Of a stretch of 41,372 nt of DNA, positions 35,599-41,372 are shown piece by piece; position 1 is the stretch's first letter, and each line of letters starts with the position of its first letter. The position numbers and the translations under genes were made by a program. Below the pieces are notes generated by a model, which was not told the DNA's origin, did not search any database, and saw nothing but the letters and a program-made list of their open reading frames with translations. This stretch comes from a virus, in IMG/VR virus record IMGVR_UViG_3300020312_000702, positions 1 to 41,372 of that record; one strand, written 5' to 3'.

Positions 35599-35913
35599 TT
35601 AGTCAGTATGAGGTCCTTTTGTCGATGGAGCAGTAGGCCATTTAACAGCACTATAACCATCTACTCGATATGTTTGAGGTATATCTCTTAAGGATTGTCT
35701 ATATGAAGCCCATGCTGACTGATCTACAGTACAACCAGGAGTCATTGTCCAGTCTGTTGTTCTTAAAAGAAAATCTCTTTTTTTACGAATAATTGCCCAA
35801 CTTGTTTCTTCTAAATTTAATATGGTCTTATCAAATTGCTTGTCAACCTCCTCTTTAATTGTCTCAAACTGAGTTTGAAGCGCAGCAATGTCGCCAACAA
35901 GTGTTAATCCCAT
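35599..35913 (-). CDS. Tail fibre assembly chaperone, second copy
   Basis: This 104-residue protein has a C-terminal half like that at 13305: IRKKRDFLLRTTDWTMTPGC, then WASYRQSLRDIPQTY, the Phage_tail_APC pattern (basic helix, TDWT, W-SYRQ-LRDIP). The N-terminal 50 residues are a coiled coil (DIAALQTQFETIKEEVDKQF) in place of the beta domain of the other copy. It lies 53 bp upstream of the fibre gene at 32684 in the direction of transcription. Thus each fibre gene has its own chaperone, which supports specific pairing of the two. Confidence 0.7.
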   Translation of the reverse strand: MGLTLVGDIAALQTQFETIKEEVDKQFDKTILNLEETSWAIIRKKRDFLLRTTDWTMTPGCTVDQSAWASYRQSLRDIPQTYRVDGYSAVKWPTAPSTKGPHTD

Positions 35914-35917
35914 AATC

Positions 35918-36259
35918 TTAAGTCTGATCTAGGTAGCTAACGGTAATGTCTGCTGCACTACCTGTATCACATCTAGCTCTTAAAATGTCACTAGATTCTA
36001 AAATAATTTTACTTCCACTAATAAGCTCTAACGAAGATCCTGCAGGTACTGGTACATCTTTTAAAAGATACACAGCATTACCGCTATTAGGTACAATATA
36101 AAGATCTATATTTACGCTCGACGATGTCTTATTAGCGACCATAGCACTAAGAAGAATAAGCGTAGAAGAGCTTCCAGCAGTAAAAATATTCGTATTAGTC
36201 GAACTAATAGCATCTGTAACTAAACTGGATTTTGTAGCTTGTTTGAAGGTATTTGCCAT
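35918..36259 (-). CDS. Structural-type beta protein
   Basis: This 113-residue protein is strand-rich with TLILLSAMVANKTSSSVNID, IVPNSGNAVYLLKDVPVPAG and SSLELISGSKIILES, ending with DITVSYLDQT. This pattern (a -N-T---V-V-LY--- followed by G-S-LEL--G-K-ILE) resembles small cyanophage tail or neck proteins with an immunoglobulin-like fold. The family is not certain. It is the gene next to the fibre-like gene at 36261, separated by one base, so they are translated together. Confidence 0.6.
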   Translation of the reverse strand: MANTFKQATKSSLVTDAISSTNTNIFTAGSSSTLILLSAMVANKTSSSVNIDLYIVPNSGNAVYLLKDVPVPAGSSLELISGSKIILESSDILRARCDTGSAADITVSYLDQT

Positions 36260-36260
36260 A

Positions 36261-36659
36261 TCAACTTAGAGCAACAATGAGAGCGAGGTTGTCTGGGTAT
36301 GATCCAGTTACAGATAAATCTCCACTAATGGAGACATTTCCTGAAAAAGTCACGACACCCGATGAGTCTATTGTAAGCCTAGCACTACCTCCAGTAGAAA
36401 GCCCTATCTGATCTGGACCACCAGAAAATAATCCAGTATTACTATCACCTATAAAACTTAAAGTAGGACTTCCTGCTGATCCTGCTAACAATGATGCATT
36501 ACTTCCATCACTTCTTAATAAAGAAAAACCACCTGGAGTTGATCCATCATGTATGACACATGTATTAAGAGTGGTATTAACTGTAACTTCGCCTACAGCA
36601 CCAGTAAAAGTACCAGTTTCTCCTGTAGTGCCTCTTCGGAATTGTACTTGGGTTGACAT
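36261..36659 (-). CDS. Short fibre protein with MTD-type N terminus
   Basis: This 132-residue protein begins STQVQFRRGTTGETGTFTGA followed by VGEVTVNTTLNTCVIHDGST, the N-terminal module shared by many phage fibre and baseplate-attached proteins (major tropism determinant N-terminal type, QVQLRRGTAA-----GE---ET--N-LV-GDG). A middle with DSNTGLFSGGPDQIGLSTGG and NVSISGDLSVTG follows. It is short and may join other fibre proteins as a trimeric connector. The last residues, ALIVALS, are unusual for a fibre tip. No reverse transcriptase or template repeat of a diversity-generating retroelement is seen nearby. Confidence 0.65.
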   Translation of the reverse strand: MSTQVQFRRGTTGETGTFTGAVGEVTVNTTLNTCVIHDGSTPGGFSLLRSDGSNASLLAGSAGSPTLSFIGDSNTGLFSGGPDQIGLSTGGSARLTIDSSGVVTFSGNVSISGDLSVTGSYPDNLALIVALS

Positions 36660-36663
36660 AAGA

Positions 36664-37893
36664 CTATCCTAATGCAACTGCTATTGCGGTGGCAAAACTT
36701 TCAGTGGATATTGTCCCTGAATCGTCAGGCGCCGTTAACGTTCGAGTGGTGCTACCCGATATTCCTGAACACTCAAAAGCTAATTGTTTTGAGGTGTCGG
36801 CGTTATCTTGTATTCTAAAACCACTGTCTTTAGTGGTGATTGTGTCACAACTGAAAGAACTTATTCCTGAAAGAGTAGTTAAAGTTCCTCCTAAAGCTAC
36901 AGAAGAGCTTCCAAGAGTAATTGAATTATTTTGTAATTGTGCATTTGGAATATTACTTGTACCGAAAGCACCTGTACTTGAGTTATATGTAAGTCCAGAA
37001 CCACTTGCAACACTTAAAGAAGAAAGAAGTGCAACAGTACCTCCTGCATTAGGGAAGTTAATTGCTCTATCTGCTGTTGCATCCACAACATTAATTGTGG
37101 TTTCATAACCATCAGCTGTCGATCCTTCAAAAACAAGTCCAGCAGTCCCTATAGATACTGAGTTAGCAGCATTAGCAGCTCCTGCATATAAAGTAGTTGC
37201 TGTTAAAGCAGTTAACCCTGCAACTGTTGTAGTTGTAGATCCTAATTGTATAGATGTACTGCCTAATGTGAAAGTATCGACTGTAGGACTAATATTTGAA
37301 GCTGTTGTTAAAATAGTACCTGTTTCATTTGGTAGCGTAATAACACGATCAGCGGTTGCATCTGCTGCTCTTAACGTGGTTTCATAGCTATTAGCAGTTG
37401 ACCCTTCAAAAACTATATCCCCACTTCCTATGGATATTGAGTTTGCAGCATTAGCAGCTCCTGAATAAAGAGTAGTTGCTGTTAATGAAGTTAATCCTGC
37501 AATTGTTGATGCTGTTGCACCTAAATTAATAGATGTACTACCAACAGTCAATGAACTATTAGCTAACTTGTTGTTTGGTATTGCATTCGTACCAATCTCA
37601 CCATTGCTATAAGTTAAACCAGAACCACTTGCTACACTTATTAAACTTGTAACATCTGAGTTAGACGGCCCAGTATATGTAATAACTCCAGTACTGTTGT
37701 TATAAGCTAAACTTCCTAAACCACCAGAATCTGTAACAGAAACAGCACCTCTGGCTCGTGCGTTTGTGTAGTAAAGATTAGTACCTTCAGGGATATCAGT
37801 TGATGTATTACCACCAAGATCTAATTTATCTGCAGAAGTGTTTAACTCCTGAAACAAACCACTAACTATTACTAAGGATTTTCTTGTTGCCAT
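36664..37893 (-). CDS. Fibre protein with long internal repeats
   Basis: This 409-residue protein starts with EGTNLYYTNARARGAVSVTD, then GLGSLAYNNSTGVITYTGPS, modules common in cyanomyovirus fibres. The middle is two copies of an approximately 80-residue repeat: SLTVGSTSINLGATASTIAG up to ITLPNETGTIL, and TFTLGSTSIQLGSTTTTVAG up to INFPNAGGTV, with a partial third (SITLGSSSVALGGTLTTLSG). Each contains AANAANS-SIG and a Y-TT----DATADR core. The protein is strongly Ser/Thr/Gly-rich, consistent with trimeric beta-structure. The C terminus carries EST-ATAIAVALG. Confidence 0.75.
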   Translation of the reverse strand: MATRKSLVIVSGLFQELNTSADKLDLGGNTSTDIPEGTNLYYTNARARGAVSVTDSGGLGSLAYNNSTGVITYTGPSNSDVTSLISVASGSGLTYSNGEIGTNAIPNNKLANSSLTVGSTSINLGATASTIAGLTSLTATTLYSGAANAANSISIGSGDIVFEGSTANSYETTLRAADATADRVITLPNETGTILTTASNISPTVDTFTLGSTSIQLGSTTTTVAGLTALTATTLYAGAANAANSVSIGTAGLVFEGSTADGYETTINVVDATADRAINFPNAGGTVALLSSLSVASGSGLTYNSSTGAFGTSNIPNAQLQNNSITLGSSSVALGGTLTTLSGISSFSCDTITTKDSGFRIQDNADTSKQLAFECSGISGSTTRTLTAPDDSGTISTESFATAIAVALG

Positions 37894-37902
37894 ATCTTAA
37901 TT

Positions 37903-38364
37903 TTAACCAACCTTAACTGGGGGTTCTAAACTTACGTGCAAAGAAGCACTTGATATCGCCTCACCTACTCTTGTCATATATTGTCCTGAACCAGAAGGAG
38001 GAGTAGTTGTTATACCCCCATAACCTGTACTAAGGAAATAAAGTTCTCCAGCATCCAATCCTGAAGTTGCTAAATTACCAAAAACTAAACATCTCACTGT
38101 TCCACCTGCAGATTTACTGGTTTGTGCAAAACCAACAACTCTTGCTTCATCTGCACTACCAGCAGCTCTAGCTAAACCTAATTTTCCATCACTACTTCTT
38201 GCATATAAAGGTTGTCCTTGAGATACATTCTCAAACGCAACAGATTCAAAACCAGCAACAGAGTAAACTGTTCTACCAGCTAACGTATCTTTGAAATCTA
38301 TAAGAGCCTCAGTAAAACCTTTAGCATTAGGTTCGTATGGAGGATAATTACTTGTTCCAGCCAT
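37903..38364 (-). CDS. Tandem paralogue 2, decoration-type protein with YEPN start
   Basis: This 153-residue protein shares with the gene upstream (38364) the order YEPN(A/Y)-G---A-ID-KD, then VAFENVSQGQPLYARSSDGK, LGLARAAGS, ARVVGFAQT and a C-terminal VTR-GE---S-S----LEPPVKV. Short genes beginning with YEPN followed by a helix occur in cyanomyovirus tail regions. The beta-rich body resembles capsid or tail decoration modules (DUF2190-type pattern FENV--G--V---DG-VG-A). It overlaps its paralogue by one base. The two probably arose by duplication. Confidence 0.7.
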   Translation of the reverse strand: MAGTSNYPPYEPNAKGFTEALIDFKDTLAGRTVYSVAGFESVAFENVSQGQPLYARSSDGKLGLARAAGSADEARVVGFAQTSKSAGGTVRCLVFGNLATSGLDAGELYFLSTGYGGITTTPPSGSGQYMTRVGEAISSASLHVSLEPPVKVG

Positions 38365-38894
38365 TATGCTAACTTTACTGGAGGTTCAACATAAATACTA
38401 AAAGAAGTAGACGTAGCTCCTTCTCCAACTCTTGTAACAGCTTGTCCAGAACCAGTAGGTGCAGTTGTTGTTATAGCTCCAGCAGTTGTAGGACTTAAAA
38501 AATACAAATCTCCAGGGTCAATTCCAGACATTGTTTTCATACCTGCTACTAAAACTTTGACATCATTACCAGCAGACGCAGCTGCATCTGCAAAACCTAC
38601 AACATGTGCATTTTCAAGAGCACCATTAGCAGCACTAGCTTTTCCAACCTGTCCATCACTAGATCTCATATAAACTGCGTCTCCATCAGCTACATTTTCA
38701 AAGGCAGTTACGTCAAAACCAACACGAGTTGGTGAAAAAACAGGAAATCCGTCTTTTACATCGATAATTGCGTCTACTAATCCTCGATAATTAGGTTCAT
38801 AAGGTTGACGAGTCATTGTAAAGTTATTAGCAGTCATTAAATCAATTAAGACTGCAATAGCACCCTCTACATTTGGTTCATATCCTGTTGCCAT
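38364..38894 (-). CDS. Tandem paralogue 1, decoration-type protein with double YEPN
   Basis: This 176-residue protein begins MATGYEPNVEGAIAVLIDLM and then repeats RQPYEPNYRGLVDAIIDVKD, so the N-terminal YEPN module is doubled. The body has FENVADGDAVYMRSSDGQVG, HVVGFADAAASAGNDVKVL and the C-terminal EPPVKLA, in parallel with 37903. It is the first gene of the minus-strand block ending here; a 68-bp gap to the plus-strand gene 38963 must hold divergent promoters, with no clear -35/-10 pair. Confidence 0.7.
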   Translation of the reverse strand: MATGYEPNVEGAIAVLIDLMTANNFTMTRQPYEPNYRGLVDAIIDVKDGFPVFSPTRVGFDVTAFENVADGDAVYMRSSDGQVGKASAANGALENAHVVGFADAAASAGNDVKVLVAGMKTMSGIDPGDLYFLSPTTAGAITTTAPTGSGQAVTRVGEGATSTSFSIYVEPPVKLA

Positions 38895-38962
38895 ACGTAT
38901 ATTCCAACTATTTAATATTTTAAATTGTAAAATCCTTTAGAATAGAGAAAAAGGAAGTAAAA

Positions 38963-39208
38963 ATGGAAGTAGAACTCATCGCTGCAATCATTTCTGGAAG
39001 CATCGGTGTTTTTGCTGGCTTAACACGAGCTTTAGGTAATTTTAATAAGAAATTAGACAGAAGATTTTATAACGTAGAAAGTAATCTTGATAAACTAAAG
39101 AATGAAGTACTCCATGACTACGTTTTGAAAGAAGATTTTTTACGAGAAATGCAAGCTGTCCATACAAAATTGGATAGAATACTTGATCACCTACTAGCTA
39201 AGAGTTAA
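38963..39208 (+). CDS. Membrane-anchored coiled-coil protein
   Basis: This 81-residue protein has an N-terminal membrane segment (residues 3-24, VELIAAIISGSIGVFAGLTR) followed by a charged coiled coil: RRFYNVESNLDKLKNEVLHD and the end YVLKEDFLREMQAVHTKLDR-ILDHLL. The closing YVLKEDFLREM--(L/V)H-K-DRILDHLL is a signature I recall from cyanophages; no function is established. GGAAG precedes the ATG. It is isolated on the plus strand among minus-strand tail genes, which suggests separate regulation. A holin-antiholin or spanin-like role is possible. Confidence 0.65.
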   Translation: MEVELIAAIISGSIGVFAGLTRALGNFNKKLDRRFYNVESNLDKLKNEVLHDYVLKEDFLREMQAVHTKLDRILDHLLAKS

Positions 39209-39636
39209 GGTCCAATATTTATCCAAGCAGTAGTAGCTAAATCATAAATAACTAATTTATTTGTCGATTTATTATAGTGAAGTTGTCCATCTACTGGATT
39301 TGTTGGAACACCTGCTGAAATTGAAGCAACTGCTTTTACCATTTGCCAGTTAGTTCCATCATGAACTTTTAAAATATGAGTACTATTTGTATCTAACCAA
39401 GATTCACCTTTACTATTAGATGTAAAACCTACAGCAGAAACATTTGGAGCAGCGGTACCTACAGATATAGGTCCAATTTTAACTAACCCCGTAGAAGGAG
39501 AAGCTGTGCTATCAGCAAAAAAGAGTCCAGGGTCACCTGGATTATTATTAACAGCCAACTCAGCAGAACCCAAACGAATGGGGAAGGGGCGATCATGTAA
39601 AACACTAGAACGTCGAGATAAAATTTGTACGGCCAT
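39205..39636 (-). CDS. Structural protein with fibre N-terminal-type module
   Basis: This 143-residue protein begins VQILSRRSSVLHDRPFPIRL, then GSAELAVNNNPGDPGLFFAD, which resembles the attachment modules of fibre proteins, followed by VGFTSNSKGESWLDTNSTHI and a C-terminal repeat-like GQLHYNKSTNKLVIYDLATT (G-L-Y---T-KL-(V/I)YDG-TW). The end IN(I/V)GP is typical. A tail or baseplate adaptor that joins fibres is likely. It overlaps the end of the plus-strand gene by 4 bp. Confidence 0.65.
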   Translation of the reverse strand: MAVQILSRRSSVLHDRPFPIRLGSAELAVNNNPGDPGLFFADSTASPSTGLVKIGPISVGTAAPNVSAVGFTSNSKGESWLDTNSTHILKVHDGTNWQMVKAVASISAGVPTNPVDGQLHYNKSTNKLVIYDLATTAWINIGP

Positions 39637-39638
39637 AA

Positions 39639-41372
39639 CTAAATATTAATATATAGATCAGAATCGACAACAGTATCTTGATCTGTAAGTGGAAAATAAG
39701 TATCACAATCAATTGTACTCACGGATGAAGCTGCATCTGTAGGAGTACCATTTAAATATTCTCCTGCATCTATAAGACCTTCCTCAAACTCAGAAGTATA
39801 TTCATTTAGTGGTTTACTTACAATACCTAATTTTATATCTTCAAGTAATGTTGGAGATTTGTTAAATAATTTATTAACTAAAGTAATCATCCTATTTGTT
39901 AAATTAACTGGTTTTCCTGACCTACTTAAATTTCCATCTGCATCACGTTTTGTACTATCAGTTAATGTCATTCCAAGTAGTGAAGGATCAAAGTCTGCTA
40001 CTGATTGAGGTAAACCTCTATTACCAATAATTTCTTTTTGTCCACTCCATTTAGTATTTTGTTTTGTTAATAAAAGACTCTCAACAGCAGCCTGTAATTT
40101 CTCTCTTTCCTTTTCAAAAGTACGCTCAAATTTAGTTAAACCTTCTCCTATAGGTTTATCGTTAGGTTCTAATAACCATGCACCTACATAATCATGGTGT
40201 TTTAAATTACTTACAGTGCAATATCCACTAGTTAAATTACTAAAAGGATATATAACAACAAAACTATCAGGAGTAGGTACAGATGTAACTGTATATTCGC
40301 CAGATACAGCATTTCCACTAGTAAAAGTTATTTCAATTTTAGTATTTATTTCTAAATTATGCCCAACAGAATCAATAGTAATATTTGGTCCGTTTTGAAT
40401 ATAAGAACCTAATAAACTAATTGGATCATTACCTTCGTCATGCTTCAATGCAAACATCGCCGCATAAATATGCTTACACCACCTCAATTGGTAATAAGCT
40501 AAATTAGCAACTGAGAAATCTGCAGTATCTTCATATTCTGGTAATTGATAATAATTATTAACAGTTACAAAGCCTAAATCTCTAAAAGTACCTGGAATAT
40601 CTCTTTCGTTACTTAAAGTTCCATCAGGTTGTAATACTTGACCTGGTTTTGTTGAACGAACAGTTGTAGTTGGAAATCTTCTCTTTGTTAATTCACTATA
40701 TAAATCATAACTATCTCGACGTGAAAAATCTTGACAAGAACACTGCCAACGTAATTCAGTAGTTAAATAACGACCTACCTCAAAACCACGTTGAGCTGGA
40801 ACAACTGTTTTTGTAACTGTATCTACAGTTGTTGCTCCATAACTATCTTTTCTTTGAAAAATTATTTCATTTGTAACTGCATTTATACCTTTAACTGTAT
40901 AACCAACAAAATTATCATGTCGTTGACCACGTAATAATCTACTTAAAGTTAAATTACCTGAAGTAGTACCGCTAGTAATTGTAGATATCTCTAATTGAGT
41001 TGTATTAGGGACTGTAACAGTATATCGACCAGAAGAAACATCTCCACTACTTACATCTATATAAACTTTATTTCCAGTGGATAAACCATGTGCAGAACTA
41101 CATGTAATAGTAACGGTAGAACCTGATCTTGAATATGTTGAACTTATACCAGGATCTTTTTCGACAATTCTATCTGCTAAACGCTCCCCTGCAAAGAAAG
41201 CAACGTCTGTAGGCAAATACCGAAGACGAACTCGAATAGTGGTCCAACGTGTATCCCCAAAAGTAGTCGATAAATAATAGTTAACATTGCCGTTTACGTT
41301 CGCATTATTAGAGACAGTTAATGTAAATGTATTCTGAGTAGTACTTGTAATTAGTGCGGTTTCGTCTACAGC
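39639..41372 (-). CDS. Virion protein with SWIM-type CxC...CxH motif, 5' part outside window
   Basis: The frame stays open to the right edge, so this gene is partial: at least 577 residues, and the start at 41216 that might be taken (TTG) is inside the protein. Visible N-terminal residues are strand-rich (NTFTLTVSNNANVNGNVNYY). A repeated beta module occurs twice: STVTITCSSAHGLSTGNKVY and ITIDSVGHNLEINTKIEITF, each followed by SG-YTV. Between them lies LRWQCSCQDFSRRDSYDLYS followed about 90 residues later by WCKHIYAAMFAL, giving CxC-xn-CxH, the SWIM zinc-finger pattern. The C terminus is charged. I recall similar CxC/CKHIYA proteins in T4-like cyanophages. A structural role is inferred from its company. 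Confidence 0.65.
   Translation of the reverse strand, partial: AVDETALITSTTQNTFTLTVSNNANVNGNVNYYLSTTFGDTRWTTIRVRLRYLPTDVAFFAGERLADRIVEKDPGISSTYSRSGSTVTITCSSAHGLSTGNKVYIDVSSGDVSSGRYTVTVPNTTQLEISTITSGTTSGNLTLSRLLRGQRHDNFVGYTVKGINAVTNEIIFQRKDSYGATTVDTVTKTVVPAQRGFEVGRYLTTELRWQCSCQDFSRRDSYDLYSELTKRRFPTTTVRSTKPGQVLQPDGTLSNERDIPGTFRDLGFVTVNNYYQLPEYEDTADFSVANLAYYQLRWCKHIYAAMFALKHDEGNDPISLLGSYIQNGPNITIDSVGHNLEINTKIEITFTSGNAVSGEYTVTSVPTPDSFVVIYPFSNLTSGYCTVSNLKHHDYVGAWLLEPNDKPIGEGLTKFERTFEKEREKLQAAVESLLLTKQNTKWSGQKEIIGNRGLPQSVADFDPSLLGMTLTDSTKRDADGNLSRSGKPVNLTNRMITLVNKLFNKSPTLLEDIKLGIVSKPLNEYTSEFEEGLIDAGEYLNGTPTDAASSVSTIDCDTYFPLTDQDTVVDSDLYINI

Noticed and set aside
36261-36659. Diversity-generating retroelement suggested by the MTD-type N terminus
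   Set aside because: No reverse transcriptase ORF and no template/variable repeat pair was seen in the window; the N-terminal module is common in ordinary fibres.
36689-37108. 139-residue plus-strand ORF opposite the repeat-rich fibre gene
   Set aside because: It is antisense to a clear fibre gene with internal repeats; its Val/Pro/Leu-rich sequence is what the complement of Ser/Thr/Gly codons produces.
1-41372. tRNA genes, CRISPR arrays, insertion sequences, integrase and attachment sites
   Set aside because: None could be recognised by eye: no cloverleaf with a TTCGA arm, no regular spacer array, no transposase or recombinase motif. The comparison was not computed.

Overview
The window is AT-rich, densely packed and looks like part of the genome of a marine cyanophage, most likely one infecting phycobilisome-containing Synechococcus. 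The evidence is a tandem of high-light-inducible proteins, two NblA-like small proteins and a PsbN-like protein, together with tail-fibre modules and signal-peptide proteins of the type seen in T4-like cyanomyoviruses. No integrase, terminase, portal, capsid, DNA polymerase, tRNA or CRISPR array is visible, so this is a fragment of a larger genome. All protein family names come from reading motifs by eye; no database search was run.

Layout. (1) 1-8.6 kb, mostly plus strand: a DNA replication and recombination module with a two-OB-fold SSB, a DUF5895-like protein, a Gp157-like coiled-coil protein, a winged-helix regulator, a PD-(D/E)XK exonuclease and a large primase-polymerase/SF3 helicase. 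It is interrupted by a minus-strand NblA-like gene. (2) 8.7-10.6 kb: a host-facing island with a secreted beta-barrel protein, three translationally coupled HLIP genes, a small membrane protein and, on the other strand, a PsbN-like protein. (3) 10.6-18.7 kb, minus strand: tail fibres, a tail assembly chaperone, a 2OG-Fe(II) oxygenase and small Gly-rich proteins. (4) 18.7-19.3 kb: an unusual intergenic region with a 42-bp palindrome and repeated GGGTGT motifs, next to a plus-strand gene for a double, catalytically degenerate HNH protein with a central HTH. (5) 19.3-25.5 kb: a plus-strand accessory region with a Dam-like protein whose motif IV is altered and an Nmad/DUF1599-like protein. (6) 25.1-30 kb, minus strand: two complementary half-lysozymes, a second NblA-like protein, an HNH nuclease, and a lysis cassette with a holin-like protein and a GH24/SH3/C39 hydrolase. 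(7) 30-32.6 kb: a cyanomyovirus-type cassette of secreted proteins, with an apparent AUA start and a stop-loss overlap. (8) 32.7-41.4 kb, minus strand: a second chaperone-fibre pair, further fibre and decoration-like proteins, and a SWIM-motif virion protein cut by the right edge.

How it works together (inference): the left module copies and recombines phage DNA. The HLIP, PsbN-like and NblA-like proteins would adjust host photosystems and antenna during infection. The minus-strand genes build tail fibres and lyse the cell. Strand switches are frequent and intergenic gaps short; several switches coincide with inverted repeats that may be operators or terminators.
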